This document shows positions 37,601 to 43,087 of a DNA stretch of 43,087 nt, in pieces. The stretch is from IMG/VR virus record IMGVR_UViG_3300028829_003755, positions 1 to 43,087 of that record, one strand, 5' to 3'. The stretch is from a virus. Position 1 is the first letter of the stretch. Each line of letters begins with the position of its first letter. A program made the position numbers and the translations under genes. The notes under the pieces were generated by a model. That model did no database searches and was not told the origin of the DNA. It saw only the letters and a list, made by a program, of their open reading frames with translations.

Positions 37601-39991
37601 GGAGAGCAGCTGTTCATTCGTCCGTACCAGATTATCTACAAAGAGAAGGGCCAGATAACCAGCCGCGAGATGGATAAGGAGTGGGCGGAAAAGGTCAAGG
37701 AGCTCGGGTTCGATGGGCGGGAACGCCTCTGGGCTGTGATGAACGAGACCAGCGACAACGACTTTCTCAAGACGGTTGACGGAAAAGAACTCACCGCAGA
37801 CAAGGTAGTTGCCCGCGAGTTTGACGACTTTCTTAGAAACCTTCCCGACGGGGTGTGGGAAAACACCTTTAAGGAAGTTGTGATGAGGGACGAGCGGCTG
37901 GTGTTCGGCATTGCCCGAAAGAGCCCGCTGCGCGGTGAGGCTAAGGGCAGGTCGTTCTCCACTAAGGAAGAGATGTTCGACGCTCAGATCATGGGCAAGT
38001 TTGAGGACCCCTCTTTGAAGACGGCGGAGGACGTAGAGAGCGCCCGAGACATCGCCGCTGCAATGGGACTGCTCGCAGAGATGGACCCGGCGATCCTGTT
38101 TGGTTCGCAGTACACGCAGGCGCTTGTACAACAGCAGGCCAACAAGGTAATCCCGCTGGCCCTCATGGACCTTCCGTTTTTTGAATACGTGCAGGACCAG
38201 AACCGAGTGCTCAAGAACTGGGATGAAGTTCGCTACGACAAGCGCGCCACGGCTCCCGAGATCCCCGGCTTTGTGAAGATCAGGAGTGACATCGCAGACG
38301 TGGAGCAGCGCGCGGCCCAGAGAATGCTGGAAGACCTCGGGTTTGAGAAGATTAATGATTCGACCGTGCGCGTCAGAAAGTTTGGGGAGGACGCCGAAGG
38401 CAATCTGCAGTTGCCACGGGCGTTTAGTCAGCCGGAATCTAACATCCTCTATCGGTTCACCGGAGCCGCCCCTAACAAGTGGTCCGCTATCTCAGACAGC
38501 GCGTACACACAGTTTGCACAGCTGCTCAAGTTCTCGTTCACGACTCCGTTCTTCCGGCACTTCCTCAACAACGCAGCGGGTGACTACTTTAACGTGATGG
38601 TGAAGGCCGGTGCTACTGGTCCCAACACGTCGCTCAAGTCAGCTATGTTCTGGCAGACGCGCAGCGTTGACCCGGAGACCGGGCTGCTGCGGTGGAACAC
38701 GCGCGGTGGGTTGGACGCCAACCGCATGACCTCGCGCGACTTTGACTTTACGCAGCCGGTTATGACTATCAACGGTGTGTCGTACAACGGCTACGAGATT
38801 GACACAATGGCAAACATGATCGGCCTCGGGCGAGGGTTTGCCGGGTCGGACATTCTGCATGAGGGCAAGTCTATGGCAGGCATTGACGCATTCTTCGACA
38901 CCTACCAGCGGGTCGAAGCATCGTTTGCCAAGACGGGTAACGTCAAGAGGGTCACCGATAAGTACCTGTCATGGGCAGCTCGCCAGAACATCATGCGGGA
39001 GAACGCCATCCGTCTGCACTCCTACATGGCGAACTTGCAGCAGGGACACTCCCCCATTATGGCTATGTGGAACACGGTGGATAACATCTTTGACTACGGT
39101 GCCCTTACTCCTATGGAGAAGAACTTGATCCGTCACCTGATCCTGTTCTACACTTGGTTCAGGAAGAACAGCTCGTACCAGATTCGCATGGCACCCCAGC
39201 GCCTGCCGTACTACGCAGCGTTTGCAGGGCACAACCTCACCTATCAGGCTAACATCTACGACGTGGACCGAGGGGAGCTGCCTATGGGAGCGGTCAGCCA
39301 CTTCATGCTGCCCAACGGGATTGGATTCAAGTTTGGGGAGATGCCTCACGCTGACCTGTTTGAGATGCCGGACCCCATTGACATCATCGGAGCAGGCAAC
39401 CGGATCAAGGAAGGTGACTTTAGGGGAGCGTCGTTCGCACTCGTTGACCAGTGGTTTGGGGAAGAGGGCATGCCGGGCGAGTCGCAGGCAGACATTGGCC
39501 AGTTTGCACAGAAGAAACTGCTGGCGTCCAGTCCTATGGCACCACTACTTGAGGCAATCACCAACCGTAGGTTCTTCACTGGCGGGGAGACTATCAAGTA
39601 TCAAGGGCAGCAGGCGGAGCTTGGCTCGGCTCTTGGGATCTTCTTCAACACTCTTGGGATCGGAACTCCGCAGCGCCAGCGCAAGGACGGGCCGCTGCGT
39701 CCGGCTGGTCCCCCAATGCTTGCCGCCTTTGAGAACTTTGCTGGACCAGTTACCGCTCCCCTTGATGCTGTCTTTGACATGGCTGCAATCGCAGGCGTCG
39801 GTCCCTACGACCGCAGGGGCGAGGGCACCACAAAGACGCAGGACTTCCTCCTTAGCCTGAGTCAGTTGCTTGGAGTCAACACGCTTAAGTTCCGTGACGA
39901 GACTAAGGAACAGCGACTCAACAAGCAGCGCCGACAGACTCAGAAGGCAGCAGCCACACGAATTAAAAACGCACGAGCACCAAGGGAGTAA
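34652..39991 (+). CDS. Giant internal virion / DNA-ejection protein (1779 residues)
   Basis: The largest gene, GTG start. The N terminus has a possible membrane-interacting stretch (GAGLGLDIALDLWWLVAPVK). The middle is long, mixed and charged with no recognised catalytic site. The C-terminal third has NIMRENAIRLHSYMANLQQG, RHLILFYTWFRKNSSYQIRM and APQRLPYYAAFAGHNLTYQA, patterns seen in large phage ejection or polyvalent proteins. In T7 the corresponding gp16 carries a lytic transglycosylase; here the wall-cutting domains are on the next gene. Role as ejection channel component is inference from size and position. Confidence 0.8.
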   Translation: MARLTDTQAHHDWKKKLSPAMLERANKIVAARPTLGEKVASTPAMSAPAVFVKQADIPEPDGTLLKLGKSFGNTLMGVATMGSAAPMTVFSKIVEGTTGKKGADWSDALGTFSEDYKGWYGDVLKPQFGAESKWWAGAGLGLDIALDLWWLVAPVKIAKGLKMTTDVAVAAKSTKPRIIDPGNDSLFNSGVRIGDTDTVAAYSQNLDKMPAVPKQFIARRIPEFQPSNGIKEVYESSGGDILHLKVEPEELVRRGYKELDDIAQAEGGWVSMRVSDAREVVPGLTKQANAADIARGDSSTLRQILDQVDDGHIQRPDKVVRGNIGDHLQELAPSVGAAAAMQRKYYVKMLQKMQKGGMSIADTPPQMLQAVVKRVAASPKNKFDEEKIDTVVSDLQSKGGIFDNQGALANTPDDAMNMERLAEYYIAREVKAQLAANKPNNAFIIRDADGLYSLTPAGVKNMTADMIRFRSEAIRAQLGHYAIGDSWRYIDQIAKLTPVSAGAGLTPGAGMARALAQLNLDKGGTLTGAGMANDMIKIGDSAKPSMGVKVGFGKFGYRSRMSGGIRGNIVISKKEFDRLWGETEEVLLKALAGPLKGKIKKAEIPDMVDEIMFEAWQSQSYRSTAKRLGAGDWRARRDYARGENESMKDWLNRMHFEFDTRIPLGKSVMGGIPLAKSLEYQQAKVPSDTENFVGRVGRGLKRIRKYPFYGIRMQPMQILGREMQKSISELNHLIPQKLKESLVRRGYTQDDMKGLWLYSVATDPKMDPYRVESALRQIVGKIDDDVQQELGKIIALHNRVQDERVVSGVTDNLQKLGWWRDDFDEVLTDWVSVRSKLEAATGLESTAIEKLLQWRLPMLLDEASQRRVRNMPAEKAADVTGKKRPLMEGTSRQVDTPARTAERANYLRQYESEEQFAHIIRRSVDEEDLTDEMIDTIDNLAEAINDIYRQVDQTLIPKYMSLDPIKRAFRDAEGSYEDFSKKLGEQLFIRPYQIIYKEKGQITSREMDKEWAEKVKELGFDGRERLWAVMNETSDNDFLKTVDGKELTADKVVAREFDDFLRNLPDGVWENTFKEVVMRDERLVFGIARKSPLRGEAKGRSFSTKEEMFDAQIMGKFEDPSLKTAEDVESARDIAAAMGLLAEMDPAILFGSQYTQALVQQQANKVIPLALMDLPFFEYVQDQNRVLKNWDEVRYDKRATAPEIPGFVKIRSDIADVEQRAAQRMLEDLGFEKINDSTVRVRKFGEDAEGNLQLPRAFSQPESNILYRFTGAAPNKWSAISDSAYTQFAQLLKFSFTTPFFRHFLNNAAGDYFNVMVKAGATGPNTSLKSAMFWQTRSVDPETGLLRWNTRGGLDANRMTSRDFDFTQPVMTINGVSYNGYEIDTMANMIGLGRGFAGSDILHEGKSMAGIDAFFDTYQRVEASFAKTGNVKRVTDKYLSWAARQNIMRENAIRLHSYMANLQQGHSPIMAMWNTVDNIFDYGALTPMEKNLIRHLILFYTWFRKNSSYQIRMAPQRLPYYAAFAGHNLTYQANIYDVDRGELPMGAVSHFMLPNGIGFKFGEMPHADLFEMPDPIDIIGAGNRIKEGDFRGASFALVDQWFGEEGMPGESQADIGQFAQKKLLASSPMAPLLEAITNRRFFTGGETIKYQGQQAELGSALGIFFNTLGIGTPQRQRKDGPLRPAGPPMLAAFENFAGPVTAPLDAVFDMAAIAGVGPYDRRGEGTTKTQDFLLSLSQLLGVNTLKFRDETKEQRLNKQRRQTQKAAATRIKNARAPRE

Positions 39992-39994
39992 ACT

Positions 39995-41071
39995 ATGGCC
40001 ATCCCCACACGACAGCAGTTTGCACAGGCCCTGTCAGGCTCACCTATGCAGGGCGAGTCCGATGCTATCTACGACGCAGCAGTACAGGGCGGGATCAACC
40101 CGGCGTTCGTCGCCGGGCTGGCCTCAGCTGAGTCGTCGTTCGGTAGCGCAGGCTACGCGCGTGGCACGAACAACCCTTACGGTCTGGGCGTCCACTTGGG
40201 GTGGAAGTTCAACAACTACGCTGACGCTACGCGCAGGCTCGGCGAGACCCTTAATGACTCGGCGTACCGCAACCTGTACAACACGGGCGGGCTCGGCGGC
40301 GTCGTCAGTCGCTACACGCCACGGTCTGACGGTAACAATGAGCAGCAGCATGCGGTCAACATCAGGAACGGCGGCGGGCGCACGGGTGGCGACGCCTCGC
40401 AGGTGTATCTCAACGGGCAGGTGCCAGCCTCGCCGTCAACTGGGGACCCGCTGAACACCACGGGGGGTACGACGGGGCTCGGCAACGGTAACGATAGCAA
40501 GGAAGCGCTGGCGCTGGATATGATTAGCAACGACGATGAGGACGAGGATGAGACCACGTTCTTCAAGAAGGTCGTGAACGCTGCGATGGCGGAGAAGATG
40601 ACGCCAGTGGGCACATCCGTTCCCGGCCAGCCTGCGACAGCACAGCCACAGCAGGGCGGAGGCGTCGGCATCCTTGCGAACGACGGCACCCAGCCGGGCC
40701 TGTCGAAGTGGGGCGGGCCGCCTGACCACGGTGCACGCGCGCTGGGCAACTGGCAGTCGGACATGGCGTGGGATCTTGGCGGGCCCGCAGGCACTGCTGT
40801 CTACTCACCGCTGGCCGGAACAGTAATCAAGGTCAGCGACTGGGACGACCGGGCTCAGTTCCGTGGGCAGGGTGTGACGATTGACCACGGGAATGGTAAT
40901 CAGGGCTTCTACAAGCACCTTGGCAACGTCGCAGTGAGGGCGGGGCAGCAGGTGGGTCCGGGCACCCTGCTCGGCGGGCTGGCCGACGGCACTGGGGGCG
41001 GGCCTCACCTGCATCTCGGCGGCTCGTCTAACGCATTTCTTGAAAGTCTAATCGGCTACTATTTAAGGTAG
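39995..41071 (+). CDS. Virion-associated lysin: lysozyme-like plus M23 peptidase domains (358 residues)
   Basis: N-terminal lysozyme/glucosaminidase-like domain: INPAFVAGLASAESSFG (Glu near residue 48), ARGTNNPYGLG, TRRLGETLNDSAYRN and VVSRYTP. A low-complexity acidic linker (NDDEDEDETTF) follows. The C-terminal M23/LytM domain contains DMAWDLGGPAGTAVYSPLAG, GVTIDHGNG, FYKHLGNVAVRAGQQVGPGT and GGPHLHLGG. The HxH pair and Y-x-H-L histidine are present, but the usual first zinc-binding His of HxxxD is replaced by Asp. It likely drills peptidoglycan during entry. Confidence 0.88.
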   Translation: MAIPTRQQFAQALSGSPMQGESDAIYDAAVQGGINPAFVAGLASAESSFGSAGYARGTNNPYGLGVHLGWKFNNYADATRRLGETLNDSAYRNLYNTGGLGGVVSRYTPRSDGNNEQQHAVNIRNGGGRTGGDASQVYLNGQVPASPSTGDPLNTTGGTTGLGNGNDSKEALALDMISNDDEDEDETTFFKKVVNAAMAEKMTPVGTSVPGQPATAQPQQGGGVGILANDGTQPGLSKWGGPPDHGARALGNWQSDMAWDLGGPAGTAVYSPLAGTVIKVSDWDDRAQFRGQGVTIDHGNGNQGFYKHLGNVAVRAGQQVGPGTLLGGLADGTGGGPHLHLGGSSNAFLESLIGYYLR

Positions 41072-41076
41072 GATTT

Positions 41077-41223
41077 ATGTATGACGGTATCCTCATCAGG
41101 GCATGGTATGACATGCCGTGGATTCTGTACCCTAATTGGTTCACTTGGAAGCTGGGGCAGCGATGCCCCGAGCTCATTGGGTTCAGAGAGCTAAACACCG
41201 TTCACGTCAGTCTGCAAGACTAG
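41077..41223 (+). CDS. Trp-rich small protein at the end of the rightward block (48 residues)
   Basis: ATG with AAGGTAGGA upstream. MYDGILIRAWYDMPWILYPN begins an aromatic peptide (Trp, Tyr) ending NTVHVSLQD; not a clean membrane span. It overlaps the end of the opposite-strand zinc-finger gene by 17 bases, marking the point of convergent transcription. No family recognised, and chance cannot be excluded. Confidence 0.5.
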   Translation: MYDGILIRAWYDMPWILYPNWFTWKLGQRCPELIGFRELNTVHVSLQD

Positions 41224-41452
41224 CGCGCCACCCATGTAGGTCAAAGATCGGGGAGTATACTCCCGGCGGATTGCCCATGTTGTTGTTCAGGGTGTCCTCG
41301 CACTCCCTACAATAACTACTCCGACCGTACAGGCCGTGCTCGTGCTGGCGGAGTGTGGCCAGCAGCACCTGATCCCCGCAGAAAGCACACGCCCTGTGTG
41401 TCCTCTCTGCGGGGGTCTTCGGTATGGGGATGTTGCGCTCGTCAATCGGCAT
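41207..41452 (-). CDS. Small zinc-finger protein next to ribonucleotide reductase (81 residues)
   Basis: ATG one base after the RNR stop (TAGCATG). MPIDERNIPIPKTPAERTHR is followed by CAFCGDQVLLATLRQHEHGL and YCRECEDTLNN: CxxC, 22 residues, CxxC, a zinc-ribbon-like spacing with two His in between. The C terminus (VYSPIFDLHGWRASLAD) is uncharged. Expressed with RNR it may regulate or assist it, or be a separate DNA-binding protein. Convergent with the plus-strand gene ending at 41223. Confidence 0.72.
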   Translation of the reverse strand: MPIDERNIPIPKTPAERTHRACAFCGDQVLLATLRQHEHGLYGRSSYCRECEDTLNNNMGNPPGVYSPIFDLHGWRASLAD

Positions 41453-41453
41453 G

Positions 41454-43019
41454 CTACAGCGCGCAGGCCCCGTCGGTGCACTCGGCTTCCACTGCGCCCT
41501 CGGGCTTCAACACGACCTCAGCTCGGGCACCCTCACGGTAGACCGTCACACCCTTGCAGCCTGAGGCGTGCGCCAGACGGTAGATGTAGTCTACGTCCTG
41601 CACGGTGGCGTCGTTGGGCATGTTGACTGTCTTACTGACAGCCTGATCGGTGTACTCCTGAAAGGCAGCCTGCGTTCGGATGTGCTGCTCGGGCGTCACC
41701 TCGTCGTAGGACACAAAGTACTTGTTGTCCGCCAAGACGTGCTCGTAGTCGTAGACTCCACCGAGGATGAAGTTCTGGCCACGGGCTCCGTAGTTCGGCT
41801 CAATGCCGGGTGACGTGCGGTTCTGGTGGTCGCCGGACAGCCACGAGATAGTGCCCGTCGGGGCCAGCACCTGACAGCACAGGTTGCGCCGCCGGGGAAC
41901 GGGCAGGCCGTTGTCGGTCGCGTAGCGCAGGGCGTCCTCGTAGCCTGCGAAAGTACCACGCTCCTTGGCCAGCTGCTCCGACTCGGCGTAGGTGCCTGCC
42001 TGAATAAACTTCATCACCTCGCGGGCCACCTCAATCGCCTCGTCCGAGCCGTAGCGAATCTCAAGCTTAATGAGCATGTCGGCGTAGCCCATCACGCCGA
42101 CGCCGATCTTGCGGTACTTGTGGTGCTGCTCACGGATCACGTCCAGCGGGTAGTCCTGCAACTCCACGATGTTGTCAAGCATACGGGTGAGGGTGTGCGT
42201 CGTGTCCGACAGCATGGCCCAATCAATCTTGCCGCTAACAACGTGGCGGGACAGGTCAATGCTTCCCAGCACGCATGCCTCGTACGGCAGAAGCGGCACC
42301 TCTCCACACGGGTTGGTGGCGTGAATCTCCTCAGGGTGCAGACGCTCCATGTTCACGGTGTCCTCAAAGAACACGCCGGGCTCACCATTAGCCCACGCAC
42401 GCTGCGTAATGTCGTGCCACAGTCCGGCGTTTACCCCGTCCACACCAGCCATAAAAGTATCAGATAGCCCAACGCTAATATTAAAGTTAGAGATGTCACC
42501 TTCCACTTCCTTACATGAGATAAAGTCTTCGATGTCCGGGTGGTCCACATGCAAGATCGCCATGTTCGCTGCTGGCCGAAGCCCTGCCTGCGAGACCCGC
42601 TTGATCCAGTCCGAGTAGCCTCGGAGAAAGTCAACGGGGCCGGGGGCCTCTCGCCCAGTGCTTGATACGATAGCGCCCTTCGGGCGAATCGCACTGAACG
42701 AGAAGCCAGTCCCGCCCCCATACTGGTGCACGCGCGATGCGTCGCTGAGTGTACCAGTAATGGAAGCCTCTCCGTCGTACAAAGAATCGTTGATGGGGAG
42801 GACAAAGCACGCGCTGCCGCAGGACTTAGGGTTCCCTGCATTAGCTACAGCTGGTGTATTAGGGAACGCCAGCCGGTACTTCATCATCTTGTACTGAGCC
42901 TCCGCTTCCTCCGTGTTCGTACTCCACGCCTTCGCCACTCGTCGCCATACATCTTCTTCGGTCTCTCCGGGCTTGGCGAAACGCACACGGATAACTGCGT
43001 CACGGGGACTCTCCATCAT
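41454..43019 (-). CDS. nrdJ: Class II (adenosylcobalamin-dependent) ribonucleotide reductase
   Basis: A 521-residue reductase converting ribonucleoside (di- or tri-) phosphates to deoxy forms for phage DNA synthesis. Motifs: NPKSCGSACFVLP (Cys67/71), active-site loop ATNPCGEVPLLPYEACVLGS (N236, C238, E240), PTGTISWLSGDHQ substrate-binding loop, and a C-terminal CTDGACAL pair for reduction by thioredoxin or a similar donor. No separate small subunit is present, in line with class II. Start ATGATG with AAAGGAG upstream; a strong extended -10 lies before it. Cobalamin dependence is from family knowledge, not from a distinct B12 motif seen here. Confidence 0.9.
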   Translation of the reverse strand: MMESPRDAVIRVRFAKPGETEEDVWRRVAKAWSTNTEEAEAQYKMMKYRLAFPNTPAVANAGNPKSCGSACFVLPINDSLYDGEASITGTLSDASRVHQYGGGTGFSFSAIRPKGAIVSSTGREAPGPVDFLRGYSDWIKRVSQAGLRPAANMAILHVDHPDIEDFISCKEVEGDISNFNISVGLSDTFMAGVDGVNAGLWHDITQRAWANGEPGVFFEDTVNMERLHPEEIHATNPCGEVPLLPYEACVLGSIDLSRHVVSGKIDWAMLSDTTHTLTRMLDNIVELQDYPLDVIREQHHKYRKIGVGVMGYADMLIKLEIRYGSDEAIEVAREVMKFIQAGTYAESEQLAKERGTFAGYEDALRYATDNGLPVPRRRNLCCQVLAPTGTISWLSGDHQNRTSPGIEPNYGARGQNFILGGVYDYEHVLADNKYFVSYDEVTPEQHIRTQAAFQEYTDQAVSKTVNMPNDATVQDVDYIYRLAHASGCKGVTVYREGARAEVVLKPEGAVEAECTDGACAL

Positions 43020-43052
43020 TAACTGCTCCTTTGGGTTGAAAGATAGACTTCC

Positions 43053-43063
43053 ATTATATCACA
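43053..43063 (-). promoter_or_regulatory. Extended -10 promoter of the RNR gene
   Basis: On the minus strand TGTGATATAATGG, very close to the actinobacterial extended -10. Start expected near 43046, leaving a leader of about 26 bases with AAAGGAG before the ATG at 43019. Confidence 0.72.
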
Positions 43064-43087
43064 AAATCAGGCTCCGCCACATCCCCA

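Noticed and set aside
41251-41264. Palindrome GGGAGTATACTCCC near the convergent gene ends, considered as a terminator
   Set aside because: Lies inside the zinc-finger gene, leaves little or no loop, and has no T-run on either side.
1-43087. Lysogeny module (integrase, excisionase, repressor, attachment site)
   Set aside because: No recombinase motif or repressor-like helix-turn-helix gene was found and no attachment-site-like tRNA duplication is visible; a missing segment could still hold them.

Overview
The window is most of the genome of a lytic-looking, short-tailed (podovirus-type) double-stranded DNA phage. The gene order portal, acidic scaffold, major capsid protein, tail-tube/adaptor protein, large head-closure protein, then several internal (ejection-type) proteins is that of T7/P22-like phages. 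Replication genes are a family A DNA polymerase, a TOPRIM primase-helicase and an SNF2-type helicase. No integrase, repressor gene or phage RNA polymerase was recognised, and promoters look like host sigma-70 type promoters. The host is probably a high-GC Gram-positive bacterium, most likely an actinobacterium. Reasons: the coding sequence is GC-rich, extended -10 boxes of the form TGTGnTATAAT resemble those described for actinobacteria such as Corynebacterium, a GP88-type gene known from actinophages is present, and the lysis enzymes are a CHAP endolysin and an M23/lysozyme virion protein. The host assignment is inference.

Layout. Positions 1-10910 are transcribed leftward: an orphan gene (10422-10910) closed by a strong terminator, a broken GP88-like gene with its own promoter, a tightly overlapping run of ten small uncharacterised genes (6477-9333), then primase-helicase, SNF2 helicase, three accessory proteins and the N-terminal half of DNA polymerase, which runs off the left edge. 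Positions 10911-11552 hold no gene but are rich in dyads and promoter hexamers; this is the divergent control region. From 11553 to 41223 everything is rightward. First come a zinc-ribbon protein, a second small gene, three consecutive micro-genes for single-membrane-span peptides and a small hypothetical gene. A tRNA with a CAT anticodon follows, then collagen-like and tail-collar fibre genes, a holin-like gene, the CHAP endolysin, HNH endonuclease, putative small and large terminase, and the head/neck/internal-protein module, ending with a virion lysin carrying lysozyme-like and M23 domains. From 43019 down to 41207 the genes are leftward again: a class II (adenosylcobalamin) ribonucleotide reductase with its own promoter, and a small zinc-finger gene. 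On a circular or circularly permuted map this block would follow the polymerase, but the C-terminal part of the polymerase is missing between the two edges.

How it fits together. Early leftward genes supply deoxynucleotides (RNR), priming, unwinding and synthesis. Rightward genes build the virion, package DNA (terminase plus HNH, suggesting site-specific cutting), eject it and lyse the cell. Gene spacing is extremely tight (ATGA, GTGA, TAATG and TGATG overlaps), so translational coupling is probably widespread.

Most unusual signals: (1) two copies, 6.7 kb apart, of a composite element made of an almost invariant 18-nt box followed by a long hairpin with conserved flanks but an unrelated stem; (2) -10 boxes placed so close to start codons that the mRNAs should be leaderless, two of them within an identical 16-nt sequence, in a phage that also encodes a CAT tRNA with an initiator-like unpaired 1:72 position; (3) three overlapping 22-30 residue membrane peptide genes; (4) a 14-residue N-terminal leader shared by the major capsid protein and a small basic protein; (5) a 17-bp dyad between two outward-facing TTGACA boxes; (6) fibre proteins that share interchangeable N- and C-terminal modules.
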